Source of the DNA: Dyella psychrodurans
Lineage (GTDB): Bacteria > Pseudomonadota > Gammaproteobacteria > Xanthomonadales > Rhodanobacteraceae
Length of the DNA stretch: 64,000 nt
NCBI RefSeq assembly: GCF_003363265.1
Contig: NZ_QRBF01000001.1
Location: forward strand, 1,210,451-1,274,450
Direction of reading: 5' to 3'
Each line of letters begins with the position of its first letter. Positions within the stretch are counted from its first letter, which is position 1. The notes below the pieces were generated by a model. It saw only the letters and a list, made by a program, of their open reading frames with translations. It ran no database searches and was not told the origin of the DNA. The translations under genes and the position numbers were made by a program. Shown here piece after piece: positions 18,741-27,452 of this stretch.

Positions 18741-18825
18741 GTCCGGTCGCAAAAGGAACTGTCGTGCAATGTACCGCAAGCACCGCGCAAAGTTCGCTGC
18801 GCATGGCGAGACCCGAATCCGGAAA

Positions 18826-18856
18826 CAAAAAAGCCCTCCCGGAAGGGAGGGCTTTT
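18826..18856 (-). terminator. Rho-independent terminator after the SRPBCC gene
   Basis: A 12-bp perfect stem, AAAAGCCCTCCC (18829-18840) with GGGAGGGCTTTT (18845-18856) and loop GGAA. On the minus strand it ends in a U-run (A-run 18826-18832 on the plus strand). It sits 20 bp past the SRPBCC stop and upstream of the ABC operon, separating the two minus-strand units. Confidence 0.88.
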
Positions 18857-18875
18857 GAAAGCGACAAGCGGGTGC

Positions 18876-20249
18876 TTACTGGCCGCTGGCTGGAGCCGCA
18901 GCGGTGCTGGCAGGAGCCGGCGCCGTGCCGCTCGAAGCAGGCTGAGCGCTCATCACGCCAGGCTGCTTGACGCCGGCGATCTGCTCCGGCGTCTGCTGCG
19001 GCAGCGCGGCACCTTCGGCAGAATCGCTGATCGGCAGATACACGCCGTACTGCGCATAGGTCGTGATGTTGCCGCCGGCATCCTTCACTTCCGGCTGGGT
19101 CAGGATGTCGTACAGACGGTTGGTGATTTCGTCGAACTTGTAGCCGTGCGTCTGCGCGTAGGCCTTGAGCATGTCGCGGGTCTGCGGCACGCCGGCAGCG
19201 GTGCCGTTCCACGGCGCTTCCAGCGCTGCACCACCGTACGCCAGCACGCCGCGCACGTTGTTGTCGATGACCAGGCGACCGTAGCGATCCTTGCCGCCCG
19301 GCTGGTTGTTATCGGCCGCGGGTGCGGCAGCGGTGCTGCTGGAAGCCGGAGCGCCGCTGTCGTCGAGCGACGGCGGTGTCGCAGCCGCCAGCTGATAGCT
19401 CTGGCCGCCCACGGTGAGGCTGGTGGCATCGATCGGCATGCCCACATCGAAGGTGTAGGTCTCGTCACCATAGTTGGTGGTGAAGATGACGCGCGGACCG
19501 GTGATGTTCACGCCCAGTTTCTTGGCGGCGGCCTGGATCTCGCCGACCGCGGTATCGGTCGCTGCATTCAGGCCATCCAGACCGTCCTTGCGCTTCATGG
19601 ACGTGGAAACGACCAGCATAGGCGTCGGCTTCGTCTGGACGATGTACGGAGTCAGCGCGCTGTAATCGATGTTCGGCACACCCGCCAGCACGTTCTGCAG
19701 ATTGTTCATGCTGTACTGGATGAACGCGTCCGGCGCGCCGTGGATGTACATGTTGGAGTAACGGTTGAGGATGCTCATGCCGTAGCTCACGTCATACGAC
19801 CAGGTGATCTTGGTCAGCTTGCCGGTGCTGCCCTGACGCAGGAGGTCGAGGGTGAAGTGCTTGTCGTTGCCGCGCCAGTCGTTGTCGACGTTCCAGACGA
19901 TCTCGGCACTGTTGACCGTGGTATCGATCTTGTCGAATTCCGGCGTGGTGCTGGCGACGGTCAGCTTGCCCTCGCCCACTTTCGGATCCAGGCTGCTCCA
20001 GCTGATCTCCGCGCCCGGGCCATAGGCATTGCCGGACAAGGTGTACTTGGTGCTGGGATCGTACGCGCGCAGCACGCCGTAGTCGGGGAAGGTACGGAAG
20101 TTAGCCACCACGTCGTAGACCTGGCGTAGATCTTTGCCAACCGTCAACGACCGCTCAACGTGGCCGCTACCGGGCATGATGAAGCCCACAGCGACGCCAA
20201 GTACGGCGACGATGATCAGGGCAACGATGAATTCCAGGACACGCGTCAT
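18876..20249 (-). CDS. Membrane-anchored SRPBCC-domain protein with low-complexity tail
   Basis: A 457-aa protein of unknown function. One N-terminal helix (about 6-26, FIVALIIVAVLGVAVGFIM) anchors it. Residues about 30-190 resemble an SRPBCC/polyketide-cyclase fold (VERSLTVGKDLRQVYDVVAN...FPDY), a hydrophobic-ligand-binding fold. A second alpha/beta region (about 210-300) may be GyrI/SOUL-like. Low-complexity Ala/Pro/Ser segments lie at about 303-325 and at the C-terminus (SSGTAPAPASTAAAPASGQ). It is monocistronic, with its own terminator. Confidence 0.78.
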   Translation of the reverse strand: MTRVLEFIVALIIVAVLGVAVGFIMPGSGHVERSLTVGKDLRQVYDVVANFRTFPDYGVLRAYDPSTKYTLSGNAYGPGAEISWSSLDPKVGEGKLTVASTTPEFDKIDTTVNSAEIVWNVDNDWRGNDKHFTLDLLRQGSTGKLTKITWSYDVSYGMSILNRYSNMYIHGAPDAFIQYSMNNLQNVLAGVPNIDYSALTPYIVQTKPTPMLVVSTSMKRKDGLDGLNAATDTAVGEIQAAAKKLGVNITGPRVIFTTNYGDETYTFDVGMPIDATSLTVGGQSYQLAAATPPSLDDSGAPASSSTAAAPAADNNQPGGKDRYGRLVIDNNVRGVLAYGGAALEAPWNGTAAGVPQTRDMLKAYAQTHGYKFDEITNRLYDILTQPEVKDAGGNITTYAQYGVYLPISDSAEGAALPQQTPEQIAGVKQPGVMSAQPASSGTAPAPASTAAAPASGQ

Positions 20250-20472
20250 TCCAGGTTTCTCCGAGACGTCTCTCTAGTGCAGTGGAAAGCGCAGGTCGGA
20301 ACGGGTCCGCCTAGAGATGGCTTCCTTGGGGAAATCGCATCAGACGGGGGGTCGGCCGGCGCCTAAGCTGCCGATGGTACTTGCTCACGCGCAGGAACGC
20401 TACGGGCCGAACGAGCCCTTTGCCACGCTGCTGCGCAGCATTCCCGGCATCTGGCGAGCCGAACCGGAGACG

Positions 20473-21114
20473 TCAGACGATGCCCAATTCCAGCGCCTTG
20501 AGAACGGCGCGGGTACGATCGCGCACGCCGAGCTTGGAGAGAATGTTGGAAACGTGGTTTTTCACGGTCCCCTCGGCCACCTTGAGAGAATTGGCAATTT
20601 CCTTATTGCTGTAACCGCCGGACAAGAGGCGGAGGATCTCGGTTTCGCGCTCGGTAAGCGGATCGGGTTGTTCCAGGCTGGTGAACTGGTTATGGATGCG
20701 GCCGACACCCGCAAGCAGGCGCTGGGTCACCATCGGCGCGACCAGCGAGCCACCGCTCGCGACCGTGCGCACGGCTTCGACGAGTTGTTCCAGCGAGACA
20801 TCCTTCAGCAGATAACCGCGCGCTCCCGCCTTCAGGCCCTGCAGCACAAGCTGGTCGTCGTCGAAGGTGGTGAGAATGATGGTGGGGGGCAGTTCGTTGC
20901 GCGCCGAAAGCGCCTGGAGCACCTCCAGGCCGCTCATGTTCGGCATGCGCAAGTCCAGCAGCACCACATCCGGCTTGATCCGCGGAATGTCCTGCACGGC
21001 TTGCACGCCATCGGCACATTCGGCCACGACGCGGATGTCCTCGGCCAGATCGAGCAGGGAACGCACTCCTTGCCGAACCAGGTTCTGGTCGTCGACGAGA
21101 CAAACGGAAATCAT
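20473..21114 (-). CDS. NarL/LuxR-type response regulator
   Basis: A 213-aa two-component regulator. The receiver domain has acidic residues D8/D9, the phospho-acceptor D54 (VLLDLRMPN), the T of LTTFDDD and K of LLKDVS. A LuxR-type HTH follows (LTERETEILRLLSGGYSNKE, then VAEGTVKNHVSNILSKLGV). I chose the ATG at 21114 (MISVCLVDDQN) over an in-frame start at 21153, because GAGG precedes it at 8 nt and it gives the standard receiver start. Its kinase gene lies immediately upstream on the same strand (82-bp gap). Confidence 0.93.
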   Translation of the reverse strand: MISVCLVDDQNLVRQGVRSLLDLAEDIRVVAECADGVQAVQDIPRIKPDVVLLDLRMPNMSGLEVLQALSARNELPPTIILTTFDDDQLVLQGLKAGARGYLLKDVSLEQLVEAVRTVASGGSLVAPMVTQRLLAGVGRIHNQFTSLEQPDPLTERETEILRLLSGGYSNKEIANSLKVAEGTVKNHVSNILSKLGVRDRTRAVLKALELGIV

Positions 21115-21196
21115 CGTGAATCCTCGCAACGTTGGTGGTCCGTCATTGACCACATAGATACAACGGACAAAGGCGACTGGTCATTCTTGCAGGGCA

Positions 21197-22429
21197 TCAT
21201 GTCAGGCTCAACGCAGGGGGCTCGAAACGTGAAGGGGTGTGTGCCAAGACCGAAGGCTCACCCAGGGGTAGACGTAGTTGAAGTGCAAAACCCTGCCCTG
21301 CTTCGCTCTCAACCGTCACATCGCCGCCAAATTCCGCCAGTCGCTCGCGCATGCCGGACAGACCATTTCCCGGCAGGATCGTCGCGGTGCCGCGTCCATC
21401 GTCCCGCGCATTCAGGTTCAGCCGGTTTTCGTCATCGTAAGCGAAGCTCAGCCACAGGTTCCGTGCGCTGGCATGCTTGGCGGTATTGGTGATGATCTCT
21501 TGCACGCAACGCAGCAGCATCTGTGCGCGGCGGGGATCTTCCACGCTGAAACGCGGCGGCGTGGTCAGATGGACGTGCATGCTGGGCACACCATCGATAA
21601 GACTTTGCAATGCCTGAGTCAGATCGATGGCATCGTCCTGACGCAGTTCGCTGACCGCTTCGCGCACGTCCGCCAGAAGCAACCGTGCCGTGCTCTGCGC
21701 CTTGCGGACATGTACCGCCGCGGACTCATTGCTGAGGTGGCTGGCCACTTCCAGATTGAGGCTGAGCGCGGTGAGGTGATGACCGATCAGATCGTGCAGC
21801 TCGCGCGCAATGCGCATGCGTTCGGCGATGCGGGTCGATTCGGCGAGCAGCGCACGCGTGGCGCGCAATTCGGAATTGAGCCGCCGCTGGGCTTCGCGCT
21901 CTTCCGCCTGCTGGCTGGCAACCATGGAGGCCACGAAGCCGAGCATGGAAAACGCGGTGTAGATGCTCGCCTGCAATACGCCGAGCAGGGCGCTGTGCTT
22001 GAATTCGCCAAAGGTGGAGAACAGCACCGCCAGGCATAAGGTCTGAAAGACGATCCATGCCATGCCGACCCAGAACGGCACCAGCCACGGCAGCACCACC
22101 GCCACGACTACCAGCAAGATGGCCGACAATCCGCTATGGCTGTACCAGCCCACCATCAGAGCGGCCACGGTCAGCAGCAACAGGCCGAACAGTCGCGCCG
22201 CCATATTGGTGCGCGCCCCGAGATTGTTGGTGATCAATAAATAGACAATGCCGAAGATCAGGTAGAAAAGCGTGCACAGCAGCAGCGCGAAATTGGGGCT
22301 ATGCAGCAAATCCAGCCGCTCGGTCGCCCAATTGGTGAACAACGGGGTACCGTCGCACAGGTAGGCGATCAGTCCCGTGATACGCAGCAGCCGGATATGG
22401 TTGAAATTGGTCATTGGCATGACCTGCAT
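21197..22429 (-). CDS. Membrane sensor histidine kinase, HisKA_3 (DesK/NarX) type
   Basis: A 410-aa kinase with five or six N-terminal helices (about 15-175), a short coiled linker (AEEREAQRRLNSELRATRALL), and the HisKA_3 phospho-acceptor H212 in ARELHDLIGHHLTALSLN. The HATPase domain has EIITNTAKHA (N box), DDGRGT (G1) and GNGLSGMRERLAEFGG (G2). It should phosphorylate the downstream response regulator. The transmembrane sensor without a large periplasmic domain resembles DesK-like membrane-state sensors, but the signal is unknown. ATGs at 22429, 22420 and 22414 are all possible starts. Confidence 0.9.
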   Translation of the reverse strand: MQVMPMTNFNHIRLLRITGLIAYLCDGTPLFTNWATERLDLLHSPNFALLLCTLFYLIFGIVYLLITNNLGARTNMAARLFGLLLLTVAALMVGWYSHSGLSAILLVVVAVVLPWLVPFWVGMAWIVFQTLCLAVLFSTFGEFKHSALLGVLQASIYTAFSMLGFVASMVASQQAEEREAQRRLNSELRATRALLAESTRIAERMRIARELHDLIGHHLTALSLNLEVASHLSNESAAVHVRKAQSTARLLLADVREAVSELRQDDAIDLTQALQSLIDGVPSMHVHLTTPPRFSVEDPRRAQMLLRCVQEIITNTAKHASARNLWLSFAYDDENRLNLNARDDGRGTATILPGNGLSGMRERLAEFGGDVTVESEAGQGFALQLRLPLGEPSVLAHTPSRFEPPALSLT

Positions 22430-22670
22430 GATAGGCCCGCAGCCCAGCCCTGGTATGCGCGGAAAGTCACCCTCTTCATCGGGTGGAGGGAATCAAAAGC
22501 CAAGACCTCGACGCTGCGCATACGGTTGCCGCCTTGCCTCAACCCCCGGCTTTACAAAGGTTTTACATGCCGCAATACGGGATGTGCCGCCTGATGTCAC
22601 ATGCCATAATGCGCCTTGAGCTGGGCCGTCAGTCGGTCTTAACTAGCAACCCATCACTGCGGAGCAACGA

Positions 22671-23294
22671 ATGGCCCTTGCCATCCGCGACGTGCGCGAG
22701 CACGACCTGGATGCCGTACTGGCGCTCAACAATACCGCCGGTCGCTCCATTCTGGTCCTGGACGCGGCGCAGTTGCGCTACTTCTACGAGCACGCCGACT
22801 ACTTCCGCGTAGCCGAGATCGACGGCGAGTTGGCCGGATTCCTGATCGCCCTGCGTGACGGCCGCGACTACGGCAGCCCTAACTATCGCTGGTTCAGCGA
22901 ACACTACCCGTCCTTCGTCTACATCGACCGCATCGTCGTCGCCAACGCCTATCGCCGGCATGGCCTGGGGCGCATCTTCTATTGCGACGTGAACAGCTTC
23001 GCGGAGGTGCGCGTGCCCCTGCTTACCTGCGAGGTGTTTCTGGAACCGATCGACGATGTCGTGGTGCTGTTCCACGGCACCTACGGCTTCCAGGAAGTCG
23101 GCCAGCAGCGAATGGGCGAACATGGGCCGCAGGTAAGCCTGCTCGCCAAGGACCTACCCAGTTTCGCCTACGTCCGCGACACGTATCTGGAACACGGCGG
23201 CTTGCCCGACCTACCCTGGCTCGCAAGCCGCGTTCCTTATCTCACTCACAACGATTCCAAGCCGCGCCGCCTCGCCGGAGAGCGGCGCTCATGA
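22671..23294 (+). CDS. GNAT-family N-acetyltransferase
   Basis: A 207-aa protein with the GNAT fold: RDVREHDLDAVLALNN at the start, YIDRIVVANAYRRHGLGRIFY as the acetyl-CoA binding motif A (R/Q-x-x-G-x-G/A form RHGLGR), and GTYGFQEVGQQ near the C-terminus. Substrate unknown. The gene is preceded by GGAG at about 8 nt. Its TGA overlaps the minC ATG by 4 bp, so it heads the minCDE operon. Confidence 0.85.
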   Translation: MALAIRDVREHDLDAVLALNNTAGRSILVLDAAQLRYFYEHADYFRVAEIDGELAGFLIALRDGRDYGSPNYRWFSEHYPSFVYIDRIVVANAYRRHGLGRIFYCDVNSFAEVRVPLLTCEVFLEPIDDVVVLFHGTYGFQEVGQQRMGEHGPQVSLLAKDLPSFAYVRDTYLEHGGLPDLPWLASRVPYLTHNDSKPRRLAGERRS

Positions 23295-24064
23295 ATGCAA
23301 AAATGGATACAACTGAAGCTTGCGACCTTCGCTTTGGCCAGGTCGGTATTGCTTGCGTACGCGTAAAACGACCGGATGCGGCCGCCCTCTGCGAAGAACT
23401 CGAACGCCGCGTGCGCTCTGCGCCGCAGCTGTTCTCGCGCGCTGCGGTTGTGCTGGATCTCAGTCACCTGCCGAACTTGCCGGATGACGGCATCGTCGAT
23501 GCGCTGCTCGAGGCCGTACGCAGCGCCGGCATGCTGCCCGTGGGCCTGGCCTATGGCACCAGCGCCACGGAAGCACTCGCACAGCGCATGGGCTTGCCGC
23601 TGATCGCCAAGTTCCGCGCCGCTTACGAGCCGGCCGACGGCGGCAGCATCGCGCCACCCGCACCGAGCGCTACGCCTGCACCCGCGCCAGCACCGGTGCG
23701 CGAGGCGGTACTTTCCGCACCGGCGCCCGGCAGCATCCTCGGGGCACAGCATCACGATGGCGCCGTGCGTTCAGGACAGCAGATTTACGCTCGCGATCGC
23801 GACCTCGTGCTCACCGGCGCCATCGCCAACGGTGCAGAAGTCATCGCCGACGGCAGCATCCACATCTATGGCAGCCTCAAGGGCCGCGCCATGGCGGGTG
23901 CGCAGGGCGATGCGAAGGCGCGTATTTACGTCTCGGACTTTCGCGCCGAACTCGTGGCCATCGCCGGCCACTACCGCGTGTTCGAGCAGATTCCGAAAGA
24001 CCTGGAGGGTCAGTCTGTGCAATGCTGGCTCGATGGGGAAAAATTGCTGATCGCGCGTCTTTGA
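23291..24064 (+). CDS. minC: Septum site-determining protein MinC
   Basis: Inhibitor of FtsZ ring assembly away from midcell, recruited to the membrane by MinD. The 257-aa protein has the N-terminal MinC domain (FGQVGIACVRVKRPDAA..., VVLDLSHLPNLPDD), a Pro/Ala-rich linker (about 120-150) and the C-terminal beta-helix that binds MinD (RSGQQIYARDRDLVLTGAIA, GSIHIYGSLKGRAMAG). Its ATG overlaps the stop of the acetyltransferase gene by 4 bp. Confidence 0.95.
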   Translation: MNAKMDTTEACDLRFGQVGIACVRVKRPDAAALCEELERRVRSAPQLFSRAAVVLDLSHLPNLPDDGIVDALLEAVRSAGMLPVGLAYGTSATEALAQRMGLPLIAKFRAAYEPADGGSIAPPAPSATPAPAPAPVREAVLSAPAPGSILGAQHHDGAVRSGQQIYARDRDLVLTGAIANGAEVIADGSIHIYGSLKGRAMAGAQGDAKARIYVSDFRAELVAIAGHYRVFEQIPKDLEGQSVQCWLDGEKLLIARL

Positions 24065-24115
24065 AAAGACTGCGAAACAAAACGACTATTACAAGAACAC
24101 CAGCGGAGATGAGCC

Positions 24116-24931
24116 TTGAGTGCTGAGATTATCGTAGTGACGTCCGGCAAGGGTGGCGTCGGCAAGACCACCACCAGCGCATCGCTTGCCACCGGCCTCG
24201 CCATGCAAGGCAAGAAGGTGGCAGTGATCGATTTCGACGTCGGCCTGCGCAATCTCGATCTGATCATGGGCTGCGAACGCCGCGTGGTATACGACTTCGT
24301 GAACGTCATTCACGGCGAAGCCTCGATCAAGCAGGCGCTGATCAAGGACAAACGCTACGACAATCTCGCGGTACTCGCTGCCAGCCAGACGCGCGACAAA
24401 GATGCGCTGACGCAGGAAGGCGTCGAGAAAGTGCTCGAGGACCTGTCCAAGGACGACTTCGACTACATCGTCTGCGACTCGCCCGCCGGCATCGAAAAAG
24501 GTGCGCACCTGGCGATGTACTTCGCCGACCACGCCGTGGTGGTGGTCAACCCGGAAGTCTCTTCGGTGCGCGACTCGGACCGTATCCTGGGCCTGCTGGC
24601 CAGCAAGACGCGTCGCGCCGAACGCGGCGACGGTGCCGTGTCCCAGCACCTGCTGCTCACCCGCTACAACCCCGCGCGCGTCGAGCAGGGCGAAATGCTC
24701 AGCGTGAAGGACGTGGAAGACATTCTCGGCATCAACGTGGTCGGCGTGATTCCGGAATCGGAAAACGTACTCGCCGCATCCAACTCGGGTGTGCCGGTAA
24801 TCATGGACGAAAACTCGAACGCCGGGCAGGCCTATCGCGACACCGTGGCCCGCATCCTCGGCGAAACACGCCCGATGCGCTTCCTTGACGCACCGAAGAA
24901 GGGCTTCTTCCAGCGCGTATTCGGAGGTTGA
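24116..24931 (+). CDS. minD: Septum site-determining ATPase MinD
   Basis: Membrane-cycling ATPase that carries MinC to the poles and oscillates with MinE. The 271-aa protein has the deviant Walker A motif KGGVGKTT (12-19), a C-terminal amphipathic membrane-targeting helix ([11 protein letters not shown]) and [16 protein letters not shown]. The start is an unusual TTG at 24116: it gives [14 protein letters not shown], the family N-terminus, and GGAGATGAG lies just upstream. The nearby ATG at 24109 is out of frame. Confidence 0.96.
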   Translation: MSAEIIVVTSGKGGVGKTTTSASLATGLAMQGKKVAVIDFDVGLRNLDLIMGCERRVVYDFVNVIHGEASIKQALIKDKRYDNLAVLAASQTRDKDALTQEGVEKVLEDLSKDDFDYIVCDSPAGIEKGAHLAMYFADHAVVVVNPEVSSVRDSDRILGLLASKTRRAERGDGAVSQHLLLTRYNPARVEQGEMLSVKDVEDILGINVVGVIPESENVLAASNSGVPVIMDENSNAGQAYRDTVARILGETRPMRFLDAPKKGFFQRVFGG

Positions 24932-24936
24932 TCGCG

Positions 24937-25212
24937 ATGGGTATCCTCGATTTTCTGAAGCGCAAGCCGGAACCCACCGCTGTGGTCGCCAAGGAGCGTC
25001 TGCGCATCATCGTCGCGCAGGAGCGCTCCACCCGGGGTGCGCCTGACTACCTGCCGTTGCTGCGCAACGAGTTGCTCGAGGTCATCAAGAAGTACGTGAA
25101 CGTTGACCTCGACGCGATCAACATCAACGTCGAACGCGACAGCGGGCACGAAGTGCTAGAGCTCTCCGTCGCCCTGCCCGACGGCAAGCCTGCCGGCAAC
25201 GCCGCCACCTGA
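24937..25212 (+). CDS. minE: Cell division topological specificity factor MinE
   Basis: Stimulates MinD ATPase and drives pole-to-pole oscillation. The 91-aa protein has the membrane-binding N-terminus [10 protein letters not shown], the MinD-stimulating segment [14 protein letters not shown] and the C-terminal dimer domain ([20 protein letters not shown]). The ATG at 24937 is preceded by GGAGG inside the end of minD at a suitable distance. Gene order minC-minD-minE is the usual one. Confidence 0.95.
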   Translation: MGILDFLKRKPEPTAVVAKERLRIIVAQERSTRGAPDYLPLLRNELLEVIKKYVNVDLDAININVERDSGHEVLELSVALPDGKPAGNAAT

Positions 25213-25229
25213 TCCTGTCTTTCCTGCCC

Positions 25230-25250
25230 CTCTCTCCCGAGGGGAGAGGG
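25230..25250. repeat. CT/AG-rich short palindrome
   Basis: CTCTCCC (25232-25238) and GGGAGAG (25242-25248) form a hairpin with loop GAG. The motif, CTCTCCCGAGGGGAGAGGG, is of the kind dispersed in many high-GC proteobacterial genomes; a related copy is present near 53122-53155. The right arm lies next to the likely ribosome binding site of the following gene. Confidence 0.55.
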
Positions 25251-25256
25251 AGCACG

Positions 25257-25736
25257 ATGACCGCTTCTATCCTGCGCATCGCCGACATCGACCGCACCGC
25301 CATCGAATCGTTGCTCGCGCACTACGGCCTGACCCTGGCGCAGGTTGCTGATGGTGCAGCCATTCCCGGCAGTTTTTGGGGCGACGAGGAGGCCGGCATC
25401 ATCGGCAACACTGTTTACGCACGCGGCGACACTCCCGTGCATTCGGTACTGCACGAAGCCGGCCATCTGATCGTGCTGCCGCAAGAGCGCCGCGCCGACG
25501 TCCACACCGACGCTACCGACTCGATCGAGGAAGAAGACGCCGTCTGCTATCTGCAGATCGTGCTGGCCGGCTCCCTTCCCGGCGTGGGCAGCGCGCGCCT
25601 GATGGAGGACATGGACGCCTGGGGCTATTCCTTCCGGCTCGGTTCCGCCCAGGCGTGGTTCGCGCACGACGCGGAAAACGCCCGTGCATGGCTGATCGCC
25701 CGCGGACTGCTTACCCAAGCCGGCGAACCGGTATAG
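25257..25736 (+). CDS. Hypothetical protein with HEAGH putative zinc motif
   Basis: A 159-aa protein with no recognised family. It contains a HExxH motif (H66-E67-A-G-H70 in SVLHEAGHLIVLP), followed by an acidic stretch (EEED, 91-94) that could supply the third ligand of a zincin-like site, and a conserved-looking C-terminal region (DMDAWGYSFRLGSAQAWF). No signal peptide or membrane segment is visible, so it is cytoplasmic. It starts 44 bp downstream of minE with GGGAG about 5 nt before the ATG, probably on the same transcript. Protease activity is inference from the motif alone. Confidence 0.75.
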   Translation: MTASILRIADIDRTAIESLLAHYGLTLAQVADGAAIPGSFWGDEEAGIIGNTVYARGDTPVHSVLHEAGHLIVLPQERRADVHTDATDSIEEEDAVCYLQIVLAGSLPGVGSARLMEDMDAWGYSFRLGSAQAWFAHDAENARAWLIARGLLTQAGEPV

Positions 25737-25768
25737 TCGCCGTCGCCCAATTCCGACCAAGACCCATC

Positions 25769-26872
25769 GTGCTGAAGAACACGCGTTACTACGACCCCAT
25801 CAACGACTTCCGGCGCCGCGTGGCGCGCCGGCTCATGCGCATGGTCTTCGGCAACCACGGGCAGCCCACCTCGGAGCCGCTGCCGGCCAAGGGGGTCTAT
25901 CGCATCCTTGTCTGCCATGTCAGCCACAGCCTCGGCAATACGCTGTTGCTGACGCCGTTGCTGTCGGAGCTGGAGAAGGTTTACCCCGCCGCGGAAATCG
26001 ACATCCTTACGCGCAGTCCGATCGCGGACGAGGTCTACGGCCGGTTCTTCAACGTGCAGCGCATCTTTCGTCTTCCTGCACATGGCGTGGGACATCCGTT
26101 TCAGTTCTGGGGCACCATGCGCCGCATGCGCAAGATTCGCTACGACCTGGCGATCGATGCCGATCCCTTGTCGCAGACGGGCCGCCTGCTGATGCTGCTG
26201 TCCAACTCGACGTATACGCTCGGCTTCAGCAGCCCGAAGAAACACGGCGAAATCACGCACGCCGTTCCATTGCCGCCGAATATCGAGAGCAAAGGCCGTC
26301 GTCCGGTCTATCTGTTGCGCAGCGCGATGGGAAACGACATCGCGGCCGATTATCCCGTTCCGGATATCCGTCTCGGCGCCGTCGAACGCGAACAAGGGCG
26401 CGCAGCACTGACCCGCTCCCTCGCTGCCGCGGGCATCGAGTCGCCCGGCCACGGCATCATCGGCATTTTCGCCAACGCCACCGGCCCCAAGTTGCTGGGC
26501 GAAGCATGGTGGACGCGTTTCATCCAGGTACTGGAAGCGCAGCACCCGGAACATCGCATCGTGGAGATTCTGCCCGCATCCGGCCAATCGATGCTCAGCT
26601 CGAAGTATCCGGCGTACTACTCCAGCGATCTGCGCAAGCTCGCCAGCGTGCTCTCCGGTTTGGCCGTCTATATCAGCGCCGACTGCGGGATCATGCATCT
26701 GGCCTGCGCCTCGGACGTACCGACGATGGGCATCTTCACCGCGACCAGCGCGTCCGAGTGGGGTCCCTACGGACCGGGCAGGCATGTCATCGCCGGCTAC
26801 GAGAAGTCGCCGGAAGACATTGCGCGGATGATCGCCGCCATGCCCGAGCTCACGACCGGAACCCGCATTTGA
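25769..26872 (+). CDS. Glycosyltransferase family 9 (heptosyltransferase-like)
   Basis: A 367-aa protein with the GT9 layout: N-terminal LVCHVSHSLGNTLLLTPLLSE (nearly the heptosyltransferase GD-x-L-L-T-P pattern), a middle IDADPLSQTG, and a C-terminal donor-binding region with VYISADCGIMHLACASDVP and GIFTATSASEWGPYGPG. Likely transfers a sugar to lipopolysaccharide core or another envelope glycan on the cytoplasmic face; acceptor unknown. The start is taken as GTG at 25769 (VLKNTRYYDPIND...). The frame is open upstream but there overlaps the previous gene. No strong ribosome binding site was seen. Confidence 0.83.
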   Translation: MLKNTRYYDPINDFRRRVARRLMRMVFGNHGQPTSEPLPAKGVYRILVCHVSHSLGNTLLLTPLLSELEKVYPAAEIDILTRSPIADEVYGRFFNVQRIFRLPAHGVGHPFQFWGTMRRMRKIRYDLAIDADPLSQTGRLLMLLSNSTYTLGFSSPKKHGEITHAVPLPPNIESKGRRPVYLLRSAMGNDIAADYPVPDIRLGAVEREQGRAALTRSLAAAGIESPGHGIIGIFANATGPKLLGEAWWTRFIQVLEAQHPEHRIVEILPASGQSMLSSKYPAYYSSDLRKLASVLSGLAVYISADCGIMHLACASDVPTMGIFTATSASEWGPYGPGRHVIAGYEKSPEDIARMIAAMPELTTGTRI

Positions 26873-26905
26873 CCTGACCCCACCGGCATCGGCTAGCATG
26901 CCGCT

Positions 26906-26975
26906 TCATGAGGGAGATGGCATGCCTCCCGCTCCCGCGCGGAGCGAACCACCGAAAGGTTGATGATGCCTGCAC
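26906..26975 (+). promoter_or_regulatory. Fluoride riboswitch (crcB motif)
   Basis: The segment has the arrangement of the crcB-type fluoride aptamer. A GGGAGATGGCATGCCTCCC helix-loop at 26912-26930 is followed by a second short hairpin (GCTCCCGCGCGGAGC, 26931-26945), a CGAACCACCG pseudoknot/loop segment, and the conserved 3' block TGATGATGCCTGC (26961-26973). It lies 75 bp upstream of crcB on the same strand. By analogy it turns on crcB when fluoride binds. The CCACCGGTTTCCGGCGG hairpin that follows (26974-26991) could be part of the expression platform. Confidence 0.9.
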
Positions 26976-27047
26976 CACCGGTTTCCGGCGGCGCGGGCGT
27001 GCCTGTTGCCGTGGAAAAGATCCATCGCAATCAGGAGACGATACAAC

Positions 27048-27434
27048 GTGAGCATGACTGGATTCCTCGCCGTCGGCCTCGGCGGCGCACTCGGTTGCTG
27101 GCTGCGCTGGATTCTCGGCGTGCTGCTCAATCCGATCTTCCCCACCGTTCCCCTGGGTACGCTCGCGGCGAACCTGAGCGGCGGCCTGATGATGGGCTGC
27201 ATGATGGGCATCTTCGAGCACTTCCAGACGCTGCCGCCCGAATTGCGGTTGCTCATCATGACCGGCTTTCTCGGCGGCCTGACGACATTTTCGACGTTCT
27301 CCGCCGAAGCCGACACCTTACTGCTGCGCGGACAATATCTGTGGTTCGGCGCGCATGTGGCCGTGCACTTGTTCGGCAGTTTGGCCATGACCATCCTGGG
27401 CATCTTCCTGACGCGCGGCCTGCTGCGCCACTGA
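27048..27434 (+). CDS. crcB: Fluoride ion exporter CrcB/Fluc
   Basis: Dimeric dual-topology fluoride channel of the inner membrane that lets toxic F- leave the cell. The 128-aa protein has four helices and the family residues: GGALGCWLR (12-20), the pore Asn in AANLSGG (N42) and the GFLGGLTTFSTFS stretch that holds the central sodium and phenylalanine box. Start taken as GTG at 27048, with AGGAGA upstream; the ATG at 27054 is an alternative. It is governed by the fluoride riboswitch upstream and followed by a DUF190 gene, a common partner. Confidence 0.95.
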   Translation: MSMTGFLAVGLGGALGCWLRWILGVLLNPIFPTVPLGTLAANLSGGLMMGCMMGIFEHFQTLPPELRLLIMTGFLGGLTTFSTFSAEADTLLLRGQYLWFGAHVAVHLFGSLAMTILGIFLTRGLLRH

Positions 27435-27452
27435 AACGGAGTCGGCAACGTC

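Noticed and set aside
17874-20129. Open frame of 751 codons on the plus strand across the ABC ATPase and SRPBCC genes
   Set aside because: It is antisense to two supported genes and crosses a clear terminator; composition is His/Arg-rich as expected for an antisense shadow.
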